A stretch of DNA of 64,000 nt from NCBI GenBank assembly GCA_963693285.1, contig OY848918.1, positions 16,428,263 to 16,492,262 of the forward strand. The letters run 5' to 3'. Below, piece by piece: positions 18,739-32,000 of this stretch. How positions within the stretch are numbered: position 1 is the first letter of the stretch; each line of letters opens with the position of its first letter. The DNA comes from Xestospongia muta (taxonomy: Eukaryota > Porifera > Demospongiae > Haplosclerida > Petrosiidae). Under the pieces are notes generated by a model. The model saw only the letters and a program-made list of their open reading frames with translations, searched no databases and was not told where the DNA came from. A program made the translations under genes and the position numbers.

Positions 18739-21700
18739 ACTCTATGCTTATAACAACTATTGTCTTGAAACATAAAGATCATTGATAGTGTGATAGAGGT
18801 TAACTCTACATAGTTATAAGTTGGCTATTGTCTGTACAAACTCATTGTGCTGCAGTAAAACATTTTTTTATAATAATAAAATACAGAATATGACATAATA
18901 ATGATGTAACACTCTAATTCAATAAAATATGGTAGCTAGTCTACAACATTCCTCCACCCTCAGTACAAAATAGTGTCTGAAAAATATTATTTTGAACTGT
19001 CCTTAATATCCTTGTGTGGTATATAAGGTGGTTGAGCTTGATTATTGAACACATGACAGCAGTCTGCGGTGATGAGGGGGGTGTTGTTGATATAAGTAAC
19101 ATTGTTCTAGGTCTACAATAGCCACCTAACAGATCTGAAAAGAACTCAACTTCTTCCGGTCCTTCAACTGCTACTCCTTGTAGTTCTTTGGTTACAGACT
19201 TGACTGTCTGATATCCGATTCTTGAATTCCAACTGTCAGATTCAGATTAATTTAGAGTCTCATATTGATTAGTTGGCTTCCTAATTCCTGTATCCTGCTC
19301 ACCCTTCTCTTTACTTTGGAAATAGATTGGGGTAAATTGATCATTTCCATAGAATGTTACTCCATCGTGTACCAATACAGGGTAGCATAAAGTTTGCACC
19401 AATGTACTCAAGCATGAGGGAATACAGACTCCTGAGTAGGTTCCATTTACTTCATTGATTACGGTGTACCACAAATCTGTAGCTCGAACTCTCACTCTCC
19501 CTTGAGATTCCAGGTTCTGGGACATCTACACCAAGCTTATTTTACATCAAGCAAGCATTGCACCACCAATGAATCTTTAGCAAGGGCAGATATTCTAGGC
19601 ACAATCATCACAGGCCTAGACATGATCTTGCACAAGGCAGACAGATGGTCATCTCTCTTAGTCTGTCTCCTATATTTGGAAGACTCAGTTCTCATCCCTC
19701 TCTATGGAGATCTACTGTTACGCCCTCTTTTCCAGTGGCTCGAAAGTGTCTACCCGACATGGTCTGGTCTAGAGGTAGAAGCTTGAATCTGTTTCATGAT
19801 AATGACCTGATCACTCTTCAGCAGACAAAGGCAGACTTATAGTAGCCAAAGAATGTTATTAAGGGTCTCTCACTTTTCTAAGAAGATAATTCCCACACCA
19901 GCCACCAAGTCTGATAGGGGGTTAACTCTACAAAGTTATAAGTTAGCTATTGTCTGTACAAACTAACTGTTCTGCCCTAAACATTTTCTTTTATAATAAT
20001 AAAATACAGGATATGGCATATATTGATGTAGCATTCTAACTTGATTAAATATGGTAGCTAGTCTACCACAAATAGTATGTACACTATACCCTCTAAAATC
20101 TACAAGATCACTGATATATGTACTCTATATACTCATTTTTCACTTTGTTATTGCTCTCTGGATTATAATGCTTTACTTTGCACTAATCACAGATTGTTAA
20201 CAACTATACTAACTTCCACCTGAATTTTTTTTGTTTAGTGGATGATTAAAATAATTTATTTTAAGTTAATTCATTATATAATAACTCTAGCTATTCACTT
20301 TTTAAGGAAGAATAGCATATAAATGAAGAGTACATAAACACTGTATTACAATTGTCAATTTGATTGTTGGACTGAAAATGATTTTATCTGTTATATAAAC
20401 ATTATTAAATTAGTATCAATGTTTTTAAAGTCATATTTGTTGTTTAAGGCACTATAGCAAAACAAAAAAATATATTGTATAGTCTTGTATTAGTTAATAT
20501 TATAGTTAATATTGGTACAATAACTTAGCATTAGTATACTTCTTATTAGTGCTTCAATTTAATATTTACCAATGTTATGTGGCAGTTTCTAGTTGATAGG
20601 ACTAATAAATTTACAGACCATTAATTGTGTTACTTTTTTATGTGGTGTGCCAAATGCTTTAACAATGTTATTACTTACAATAATTTATGTGTTTTCTGAC
20701 ATTGTGAACCACTTTTGTTGTGCTTTTGAAGGGATGGTTTAGAATGTCTACTAAAATACATTGAAAGAAACATTCAATTTCTTACCACACATTAATTAAA
20801 ATCTCTATCAATGTAAAACATATGGTTGTTATTATAAATTTATATAGTACAACATCTTGTGTGCAGGATTCAGCTTTGATACTATACTATTCATTGTAGA
20901 GTTATTGGTTACACTTTTATCACTATCACTCATTTTCCTCTATTGATTTTAGCAAATATAGTCATCAGTCTTAGCATGGGATAATATTGAAGAGAGATGT
21001 AATTACTTTGCAAAATTCATCATTCATGCAATCAGCATAGGCTTGTTCACTTGAGGCTGCATGTATGGAAAAGTTTATCTGAATACACAAATTTTACATT
21101 TGACAACACAGTTAGCCTCTTCAATAACTTCAAATAGAGGTGCAAGTTTTAAATATTACTTACAACCTAGTTAGGTCATACCTAAACTGTTTTCACAAAC
21201 TCTCAAATGACTTGTATAGTACTAAAACAATATTTTCCAAAAATATTATATGAAGTTGCAGCGGTTACTACATGTAAATATCTCTTACTTAATTGTATTG
21301 GCAGTGTCTGTTAAAATGTATTAATCATAATTGCAATTTACATGACTGTCATAATATTTTAGTGAGTATGCCTGAACTTTAATTAGATCTAGAGCTGTAT
21401 CTATAAGTTGAGACACAGGTAGATAAGAGTATCATAATTGCTACAAATACTATCTCATGTGAGTGTCTTGACCATAATGAACTATTAATGGTGGACCAAT
21501 TATAATAAAAATGTAACCTAATTACATGTTTAGGCAAATACATTTATTAATAATAATTTTCTTAAAAGTACTTTTATTCAAATTCACAATGACAGAGGGA
21601 GGAAAGTAACTATGTTCTATTAACGTTGAATTATTACAATTTCTCTAAAATACATTAATTACTAGAGTTCAATCTAGTATCTATTGTACAAACACTTGCA

Positions 21701-24700
21701 TTTCATGTAGTCAAGCAATAGTGTAGTGACATTACTTTGTGCATGAACTATTAAACAATATACTGGAGTTGGATTAGCTTCATGTGTATTACAGTCAAAC
21801 CTTTGAAAGAGTAACACCCTCCAAATGAAATCTTAATAAGAATGCTAGTATATGAATAATATAAGATAATTTAGCAAAATTTGCATACAAATACATTGCT
21901 TACTGAGCAATAGTTAACTATATTGATAAGCATAATGACAAAGTAACTTGTACAGAATTAATTAAGTGATGGCAATATATTTAATGTATGCCACACCTAA
22001 TACTATTATAGTAATTGTAATGAGTGCAATCAAATTTATTAATTGCATTTAAAAGCAGACAGGAAAGATTTCTTAATTGTGCTAAAACAAGAACATTATT
22101 ACTGAATCAGTAACCAAATGCTACACTTAATGCTGTAAACTTAATAGAAAATAGAAAATAAATAACAATAGATGAAAACAAAATAATCAATTTAGAAGTG
22201 AGAAAACTATTCTGTTTGAAATGTCATGACATAAGAAAGTTGCTCAGTGAATTGGTATCATTTGAGTCATATGATTTAATACCACATAATGTCACATTGA
22301 GTACTTCATTATGTCATGAGTTGTATCTTGAGTTAACTTTAGGCTGACCTAATAGATAAATGAATAGATGAATGGATTAACAATAGATAAATGGACAAAC
22401 AGATGGATAAATGAATTAATGAATGTCTTTAAAAATAGACAAATACTAACAAGAATTAATAGACACGTGAATAGATGAAGTAGATAAATGAATAGCTTTG
22501 TAAACTGTATGTATCTTAAAAGAACTAGTACTTTCTTAGTATCAGTTGTATCACTAGTACACTGCAACTTCCTGTTATAAAACACTTATAATAGATTGAT
22601 GATGAAGAGAATAATATAACATTTATGGATATGCATATAGTGTAACAAAACTTGATAACTTGAATTGTTAATTAATTTTTAATAACATTCATTAGGTGAC
22701 AATGAAGCTAACTATAATGAATATTGTTAATTATTACACTACTACCACTAACTTTTCATAATAAATAGTAAGTGAAAATGGACAGATTTGCTATTAGTAT
22801 ACAAACATAGAGTAGTTATAAATGGATTAGGCAAACTAGGTCATTATCATATTAATTAAGGATTTAAGTAGTGGATAGATAGACTAACAATTAATGAATT
22901 TGGTTAATCAATATGCTTAGCTAAGTATGTGCTTTTATTGTTAATGATGTAGTCAATGCATCAACATTAGAATTATCAAATGTTAGCTCCTTCATTAGGT
23001 GATGGTAATAATTATGTTTAAATTATGCTTAACCTAATACATAATTATAGTAATTGTAATAAAAGATATCAAGTTTACTAATTATACTTAAATATAGATA
23101 GAAGCAAAGATTTATTAATTGCGCTAACACAAGAACATTACTACAGAATCATTAACCAAATGCTACATTTGATACTGTAAATAGAAAAGGAATAAATAAC
23201 AACAGATGAAAATATAACCATTAATTAAGAAATGACTAAAGACTCTGTATGAAATAGCTTGACTAAAAAAGCTTGCTGAGTTAATTGATATCACTTGAGT
23301 CATATGGTATTCACATAATGCTGGCAACAACTGTATGACAACAAATCTGGAGTGAGAGAGAGGCATAAAGAGAAAGATAGAGAGAGAGATAGAGACTAAT
23401 TAGACATAGAGAGACATGACATAATACATAACAAAAGTAGGAATTAACAAATATGGCAATGTTTATGCTGATGTATTATAAGACACTGTAATAATCACTA
23501 CTTCTATATATTTAAGTTATTACATCAATTGAATATTGACAAGCTATATATAAATCATATACTTTCTTCTATTATTAACATATTATATTAATGATATATG
23601 GCTAGTGTATTTTGAGCTCTATATGTATGTTTACTGTTAAAATGATATTGTATAATTAACCAATAGTTTCTGCTAGGTATGAACAGATACTATAGCAGCT
23701 GATATGTGAGTTAAATTATGATAATAAACAAATCAACACTATTAACAGTATGGATAGTGCATCCTCTTTCATAGATTAGACTATATGATGTTTACTTCTA
23801 ATAAAGTTGTGTCTGTTTTAATACACACAACATAGCAATCAACTGTAGTTAGTGTAAGGCTAAAATAATACATTAATACATTGTTATATGCAAGTGTATA
23901 TATAAAAGGAAGTGTAGACATGTCACAACATTACTTTGTCTATTATCATAACTACACTCATAGTCGTATGACAGGACTTTTATCAGGACTATAGCAAATA
24001 GTCACATTATCTATATAACAATGACTTATTCATGCAATGTCATATTTCTAATAATTAATTGATTGTACACTGATGTTCCAATAAATATACAGAGGTTTTG
24101 TATCATGTAATTTGAAGGATTATAATGACACTAGTATGATCAAGGAAATCAAATCTATAATTAGTGTGGATTCAACAAAATCAGAACAAGATAGTGTCTT
24201 CACTTTTAATTTAGTTTAAAATAAAGAAAATTACACAAGACAGGAAATAAGATATATTTAGAAAATGATGGTGGCTACATCAAATATAATAACACATCAA
24301 ATGAAAATAGCTAAATTGTAAGAGTAATAATTGTGATCAATGCATATATTTTGTGGGTGTGTGTTCAATAATTAGTTATCCTCATTATTATATAAAGCTA
24401 CAATCTTATGTAACAATAATAACTATATTCTTGTACGTAATGATGACAGGAGATTAGAGATTAATTGGAAGGTTCTGATCAGTATTAAAATACAAGGTGT
24501 TAGTACATCTCATAATAAACAGTGACAGATTCAATTCTATTATTCTAGCACAATCATACTTCATAGACATCACTTCCTCTTCATCCTGCTCCTACTGACT
24601 GTCTTATTCAAATACCTCATTATCACCTGTCAAATGACAAAATTAAATTCTTTTAAAATAATCCATCTTTCATTAAAATATAACTATAGAATGATAGATA

Positions 24701-26692
24701 TATCCTACAAATTATTTTGTTTCAGCTATTAAAACACCATAACAATCAAGTTAATAATGTCCATCTTTATATGTAGTACTGATGTCTTGTTAGAGCTTTC
24801 ATTATCTAAGATGACAGTGTAAGAACTAGTGTGCACATTGATATATGTATCCTTTGTAATGAATGATACAGAAGGTATACTGTAGAAGTATAAGGATATT
24901 AGAATAAATTAATGAGACATCTTTTAATTTATAGAGACCTATACAGTTATTGACATATATATATATAGCTTGAAATAATGATAAATACATGATTGGTGTG
25001 TAAAGATGATACTGTAAATTAATTTCCAGAGAGTGAAAACAATTTCTGTTACAATCTCCTCTTCCAAAGAATCTAATGAAAGAATGTAATGCTATGAGAC
25101 AATAATGACTATTGGCATTACTTTTATGGTTATCAAGTGCCAGACTTTACTAAGCAGCAGTTAATTATATATGATCATATAGTGTACAGTAGATAGATAG
25201 TGTGAGTGTATCACATATGGTAGTAGTTAGTAGACAGACAGTATACTCTCATCTTACTATAATTAGGTTACAGTTGATTTAGTTCATAGAGTTTTCTCAT
25301 TCCAATATAGTAGTTATACTATCTAACTATGTCACCTACTTCCTGTATTATCTATAGACACCTTGATATTAGGAATAGTGGTCAGTTGAAGGAACTATGT
25401 ACACTTATCCACACAACTACACTAAATATGTGGTGTTGTCAACTTTTCAAAGAAAACAATTCAAAACATTAACTTCATTCTAAACATCATCATTAACTAG
25501 AAAAAATGCATGCAATGTTAAAGAATGACTACTTTGTAAGGCAAAATTATTTTGTGTTACTTTTACTCAATGTTGTATTGTTTACTCATACATCACTATA
25601 CAGTCTATAGGATAGTTTGGTTTTGAATGTATTCATTCTAAAATTATTTATAAATTTTATTTACAACCTGTACTAACAAAAAAGCCAAGAATGTAAAATT
25701 GAGAAGTCATACAAACTATAAAATGAAACTTGTGGCATAGGATGATTCTGACAGCAACCCTCTCCAACATAAATAGTTTAAGGACAGTTCAGTTAAACTA
25801 TCAAGTCCAGTGTTTATACACTTCCTATGTATTGATACCAATTCATTAAGATGATGAGTGTGAATGACCCAGCCCATACCATTGATTAAATTAGAAGATA
25901 GTATTTATCATATAAGTGTTTCCTTAGTGCTTCTTGATTCCATTGATACTCTGTGATTAGATCATATGTTATATATCATACATATTATTATTATACGTAG
26001 TCAGGTACTGTTATATAGTATAATAGAATACTCTAGCGTTAACAACTGTGAGGGAGTGTTTTGTGTTTGTAATTATAAATACTGATTGCATTCCTTAGTA
26101 ATAATCTAAAACTTATCCATTCCATATAAATATAAGGAAACATGTACTGATGTATATATGGTTAACTAATATATCAGACATTGGTTTAATCTGTCAAATC
26201 AGAAAATTAAATTCCTTTCAAATGATCCATCTGTCATTTAAGTATAACTATAGAATGATAGATCCATTGTATATATAATTGTGTTACAGCTAAAAACACC
26301 ATTACCATCAGTTTAATATATATGATTATGTGAAGTATTCATGTCTTGTTAGAACTTTGATTATCTAAGAATATACTTAAAGAATTAGTGTCACATTGAT
26401 ACACATGTCATTTATAATGAATGATACTTTTAGTATATTGTAGTTAATTTTCATTTATGGAGATCTGGTTAAATAGACTTATTGACATATAATTAGAAAT
26501 AATAACAAATACATAAATGTTATGTAAAGATGATACTGTTAGAATAATTATAATTGAATGAGAATATTCTGTTAAAATATCCTCTTCCAAAGAACCTAAT
26601 GAAAGAATACAATGTTGTGATACAATAGTACTAATGACATTACTTTTATAGTTATCAAATAACAGACCTCACTAAGTGAATGGAAAAACCAA
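18738..26692. repeat. Inverted-repeat left arm, block C
   Basis: Matches 29,034-38,021 in reverse almost throughout, up to the assembly gap. It is non-coding except for LTR-element relics. It contains two diverged direct duplications of its own: 21,960-22,320 with 22,985-23,330, and 24,620-25,160 with 26,185-26,680 (shared ATCCATCT.TCATT and AACTATAGAATGATAGAT). A degenerate (GATA/GAAT)n stretch lies at 22,345-22,430. From 20,071 to 26,692 I see no gene. Confidence 0.88.
18789..20070 (-). mobile_element. Short LTR retroelement, left-arm copy
   Basis: Direct repeats of about 160 bp at 18,789-18,948 and 19,910-20,070 start TG and end CA on either strand (minus sense TGTGGTAGACTAGC ... CTATCA). 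Flanks GATAG/AATAG may be a 5-bp target duplication. The 0.96-kb interior has coding-like minus frames (19,247-19,525 and on toward 18,960, with FFSDLLGGYCRPR) but no protease, RT or integrase that I recognise. It is either a TRIM-like mini-element or a deletion derivative. The same element is at 36,697-37,970, so it was there before the arms were duplicated. Confidence 0.75.
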
Positions 26693-26696
26693 TGTG

Positions 26697-26896
26697 NNNN
26701 NNNNNNNNNNNNNNNNNNNNNNNNNNNNNNNNNNNNNNNNNNNNNNNNNNNNNNNNNNNNNNNNNNNNNNNNNNNNNNNNNNNNNNNNNNNNNNNNNNNN
26801 NNNNNNNNNNNNNNNNNNNNNNNNNNNNNNNNNNNNNNNNNNNNNNNNNNNNNNNNNNNNNNNNNNNNNNNNNNNNNNNNNNNNNNNNNNNNNNNN
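26697..26896. other. Assembly gap (200 N) next to the inverted-repeat centre
   Basis: A run of N at the inner end of the left arm. The size is probably nominal. Open frames through it are meaningless. Confidence 0.99.
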
Positions 26897-26989
26897 GAGG
26901 TAATGATTTCATTCTGGCAAACTGTGTATTATAATTGTTTGGGTCATGAGATTTCTTTTGTTATTCTATCTGATTTTGTATTTTGTCTC

Positions 26990-26993
26990 TCTT

Positions 26994-27031
<38 letters not shown>
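26990..27031. repeat. (CT)n microsatellite in palindrome spacer
   Basis: A pure CT run preceded by CTCTCTTTGTCT. Confidence 0.95.
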
Positions 27032-27034
<3 letters not shown>

Positions 27035-28340
27035 GCTACATTGTCAACTAATTAATGTTATTGAAATTGATTAACAACTTAAGCTATCGTGTTTGATTAC
27101 ACTATCTACATATCCCTAACAATACAAAGCCTTGCATCACATCACATTGTGTATGTCCATCAACTTATGAACACGGTACATACACAACACATGAATGTGA
27201 TGTGTCACAATGTAAGGATAGAATTGATTTCTATCTTATTGTTCCTAGCAGTGCATTCAAGTCAATCAGATTTCAATTAACATACATTCACACATACCAA
27301 TGAGTTTTATGGCAGACGAGAAAGTTATTGAGGCTGTTTATTGTTTTCATTGCTTGTAACAAGTATCTAGCCAAAGCTACAAGGATCGAAGACCAAGAGA
27401 AAACACATAAAAATAAGTGGCTAACCAGGTAACTGAAACTGAAACTCTCCTTGTTGGAGACATTGAATAAATATAGGACACACCCACCTTGTTCTTTATT
27501 TCTATTGCCTTCTTCATTATCTGTAAAGCAAAGCAAGCAGCAACACTTCAGTCTCCATTTTGCACTAATTGACTTTATAATAACGAGGTGAGTTTTTACT
27601 TGACATGAGTCTGCTGGTTTATTTGAACAATATTGGCACTATGCTATGCTACATGACACAATGCCAAGAATACAACTTGGTGCATATACAAGTGTATTTT
27701 TGTGTACCCACCTTAACTGTTACATTATTCTCTTCATCATCAATTCATTATGAGTGTTTTATTCTACAGGAAGGTATAATGCACTAGTGATACTACTGAT
27801 ACTAAGAAAGTAGTAGTTCTTTTAAGATATATACAATTTATAAAGGTATTGTAATCCTTTTATCTACTTCATCTATCTATGTGTATATTAGTACTTGTTA
27901 CTATATGTATATTTGTGACCATAAATACAAAAATGGTACCTAATGTGTAAACAAATTTTGAACAAACACTTCTATAGATTTATTATTTATTTTGTATTTA
28001 TCATTTCCAGTAAGACAATGTAATCATAAAGATCAATAATTGCGCTTGTTACCTACTGAATTTGAATAACTTCCTATTCAAGATGGCTGCATAGTAACAA
28101 TTTGTATGCAAGTACTTGTTTGAAATTTGTTTGCATGTAAGATACCATTTTGATATTTGTTGCTACATTTTTATAATCAATCCATAATTCTTTTATTCGT
28201 CTTTTTGTCAATTTTTTTGTTGTTAACACTTTTATCTATCCTTTTATCTATTAGGTCCAGTACTCGAGATACAACTCACAACATAATGAAGTACTCAGTG
28301 TGACATTATGTGTAATAACCTGTTCATTTTGTGATCAATA
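27032..28340. repeat. Spacer holding an older third copy of arm sequence
   Basis: 27,040-27,115 resembles 33,055-33,130, 27,725-27,900 resembles 33,145-33,320 (ACTGATACTAAGAAAGTA), and 28,240-28,320 resembles 33,395-33,475 (CATAATGAAGTACTCA). The order and orientation match the right arm, with a 0.6-kb insertion at about 27,116-27,720. Divergence is clearly greater than between the two arms. No gene is seen; 28,341-28,585 also holds nothing recognised. Confidence 0.65.
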
Positions 28341-28589
28341 CATACCAAAGTTATGATAAACTGGACTTTTTAAAATACATAAGAACCTACATGTACTTAC
28401 AATACATTTATATATTTACATGTTCATGAAATGATATAGTAATAAAACAAAGTAAATGTATTATATGTACCATATATTATAATGACCAGTGTTCATAATG
28501 GAATCATAAGATTGATTGATGTCCTTGATGATTAAGAAATCATCCATAACTTCAGTCTTGTGGTCTACTATGAAATAGAATCCCAGGAA

Positions 28590-29060
28590 CCTTGGAATGT
28601 CATTTGGATAAAGGGTACTCTATCTGTGCAATCTTTTTTGATCTAACTAAAGCATTTGACTCAGTTCCACACCAACTCCTTCTTGATGTACTTTTTTCAC
28701 TTGACATTATTCATCACCTTATGGTTTGGCTTCAAAGCTATCTCATACTTCAATCTCAGCAGGTTGTTGTTGATGGCTGTTCCTCTTCTAAGTCTACTGT
28801 CTTATCTGGCATTCCTCAAGGAACGAATCTTGGACCACTTCTCTTCTTTTGTATGTGAATGACATATTCTTTCTCCTCAACTTCATCCATCATCCTATAT
28901 GCTGATGATCTCCTTCTATCGTGTCCCTTCAAATCATCCTATGAAATTTCACTTGCACAATCTAATGTTAATATTCTCTCTTCCTGGGTCAAATCTAAAC
29001 ACCTAACTATTATAATCGCTCAAAAACAAAATATATGGTTTTTCCTTTCACTTAGTGAGG
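28590..29060 (+). pseudogene. LINE reverse transcriptase fragment
   Basis: Conserved non-LTR RT blocks in order: FFDLTKAFDSVPH (28,638-28,676), SGIPQGTNLGPLLF (28,806-28,847), ILYADDLLLSCP with the catalytic YADD (28,895-28,930), and SWVKSKHL with a following KTKYMVF-like block in another frame. A stop at 28,857-28,859 and at least two frame changes break it. Both ends of the ORF are missing. Jockey/CR1-like in style, not assigned further. Its 3' edge overlaps the start of the right arm, and the left arm has the matching bases next to the gap, so the insertion probably predates the inversion. Confidence 0.85.
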
Positions 29061-32000
29061 TCTGTTACTTGATAACTATAAAAGTAATATCACTAGTCAT
29101 TATTGTATCACAACATTGTATTCTTTCGTTATGTTCTTTGGATTTGAAGAGGAGATTGTAACAGAAATTGTTCTCGTTCAATTAGAATTATTCTGACAGT
29201 ATCATCTTTACATAACATTCACATATTTCTTATTATTTCTAATTATATGTCAATAAGTCTATTTAACCAGATCTCCATAAATGAAAATTCATCTCATTAA
29301 TCTATTATAATATACTTCTACAGTATACTAATAGTATCATTCATTATAAAGGACACATGTATCAATGTGACACTAATTCTTTAAGTATATTCTTAGATAA
29401 TCAAAGTTCTAACAAGACATGAATACTTCACATAATCATATATATTAAACTGATGGTAATGGTGTTTTTAGCTGTAACACAATTATATATACAATGGATC
29501 TATCATTCTATAGATATACTTAAATGACAGATGGATCATTTGAAAGGAATTTAATTTTCTGATTTGACAGATTAAACCAATGTCTGATATATTAGTTAAC
29601 AATATATACATCAGTACATGTTTCCTATGGAATGGATAAGTTTTAGATTATTACTAAGGAATGTAATCAACGTTTATAATTACAAATAAAAAACACTCCC
29701 TCAATACTGTACAGTTGTTAACACTAGAGTATTCTATTATACTATATAACAGTACCTGAGTACATATAATAATATGTATGATATATAACATATGATCTAA
29801 TCACAGAGTGTCAATGGAATCAAGAAGCACTGAGGAAACACTTATATGATAAATACTATCTTCTATTTTAATCAATGGTATGGGCTGGGTCATTCACACT
29901 CATCATCTTCTTAATGAATTGGTATCAATACATAGGAAGTATGTAAACACTGGACTTGATAGTTTAACTGAACTGTCCTTAAATTATTTATGTTGGAGAA
30001 GGTTGCTGTCAGAATCATCCTATGCCACAAGTTCCATTTTAAAGTTTGTATGACTTCTCAATTTTACATTCTTGACTTTTTTGTTAGTACAGGTTGTAAA
30101 TAAAATTTATAAATAATTATAGAATGAATACATTCAAAACCAAACTATCCTATAGACTGCATAGTGATGTATGAGTAAACAATACAACATTGAGTAAAAG
30201 TAATACAAAATATTTTTGCCTTACAAAGTAGTCATTCTTTAAAATTGCATACATTCTTTCTAGTTAATGATGATGTTTAGAATGGACTTAATGTTTTGAA
30301 TTGTTTTCTTTAAAAAGTTGACAACACCACATATTTAATGTAGTTATGTGGAAAATGTACATAGTTCCTTCAACTGACCACTATTCCTAATATCAAGGTG
30401 TCTATAGATAATACAGGAAGTAGGTGACATAGTTAGATAGTATAACTACTATATTGGAATGAGAAAACTCTATGAACTAAATCAACTGTAACCTAATTAT
30501 AGTAAGATTAGAGTATATTGTCTGTCTACTAACTACTACCATATGTGATGCACTCACACTATGTATGTACTGTACACAATATGATAATATATAATTAACA
30601 GCTGCTTAGTAAAGTCTGCCACATGATAACCATAAAAGTAATGCCAATAGTCATTATTGTCTCATAACATTACATTCTTTCATTAGATTCTTTGAAAGAG
30701 GAGATTGTAACAGAAATTCTTTTCATTCTCTGGAAATTAATATACAGTATCATCTTTATACACCAATCATGTATTTATCATTATTTCAAACTATATATAT
30801 GTCAATAACTGTATAGATCTCTATAAATGAAAAGATGTCTCATTAATTTATTCTAATATCCTTATACTTCTACAGTATACCTTCTGTATCATTCATTACA
30901 AAGGATACATATATCAATGTGCACACTAGTTCTTACAATGTCATCTTAGATAATGAAAGTTCTAACAAGACATCAGTACTACATATAAAGATGGACATTA
31001 TTAAGTTGATTGTTATGGTGTTTTAATACCTGAAACAAATTTGTAGGATATATCTATCATTCCATAGTTATATTTTAATGAAAGATGGATTATTTAAAAA
31101 GAATTTAATTTTGTCATTTGACATGTGATAATGAGGTATTTGAATAAGACAGTCAGTAGGAGCAGGATGAAGAGGAAGTGATGTCTATGAAGTATGATTG
31201 TGCTAGAATAATAGAATTGAATCTGTGACTGTTTATTATGAGATGTATTAACACCTTGTATTTTAATACTGATCAGAACCTTCCAATTAATCTCTAATCT
31301 CCTGTCATCATTACGTACAAGAATATAGTTATTATTGTTACATAAGATTGTAGCTTTTTATAATAATGAGGATAACTAATTATTGAACACACACCCACAA
31401 AATATATGCATTGATCACAATTATTACTCTTACAATTTAGTTATTTTCATTTGATGTGTTATTATATTTGATGTAGCCACCATCATTTTCTAAATATATC
31501 TTATTTCCTGTCCTGTGTACTTTTCTTTATTTTTTAATAAATTAAAAGTGAAGACACTATCTTGTTCTGATTTCGTTGAATCCACACTAATTATAGATTT
31601 GATTTCCTTGATCATACTAGTGTTATTATAATCCTTCAAATTACATGATACAAAACCTCTGTATATTTATTGGAACATCAGTGTACAATCAATTAATTAT
31701 TAGAAATATGACATTGCATGAATCAGTCATTGTTATATAGATAATGTGACTATTTGCTATAGTCCTGATAAAAGTCCTGTCATAGCTGCTATGAGTGTAG
31801 TTATGATAATAGACAAAGTAATGTTGTGACATGTCTACACTTCATTTTATATATACACTTGTATATAACAATGTATTAATGTATTATTTTAGCCTTACAT
31901 TAACTACAGTTGATTGCTATGTTGTGGGTATTAAAACAGACACAACTTTATTAGATGTAAACATCATATAGTCTAATCTATGAAAGAGGATACACTATCC

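Noticed and set aside
18567..18782. Leu/Ser-rich 71-codon frame
   Set aside because: Produced by the (GA)n microsatellite; no homologous frame in the right arm.
19502..19786. 94-codon plus frame in the LTR element, mirrored at 36,981-37,316, as a gene
   Set aside because: It lies opposite a better coding-like minus frame and differs between copies; treated as element relic.
22349..22585. Frame starting MFYNRKLQ, mirrored at 33,135-33,407
   Set aside because: Open in both arms, but generated by a degenerate tetranucleotide repeat and shared only because the arms are copies.
23163..23366. Frame starting MPLSHSRF, mirrored at 32,393-32,596
   Set aside because: Similarity reflects the duplicated arms. 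No start context, splice sites or domain support.
26655..26934. Open frames across the N run
   Set aside because: They consist of unknown residues through an assembly gap.
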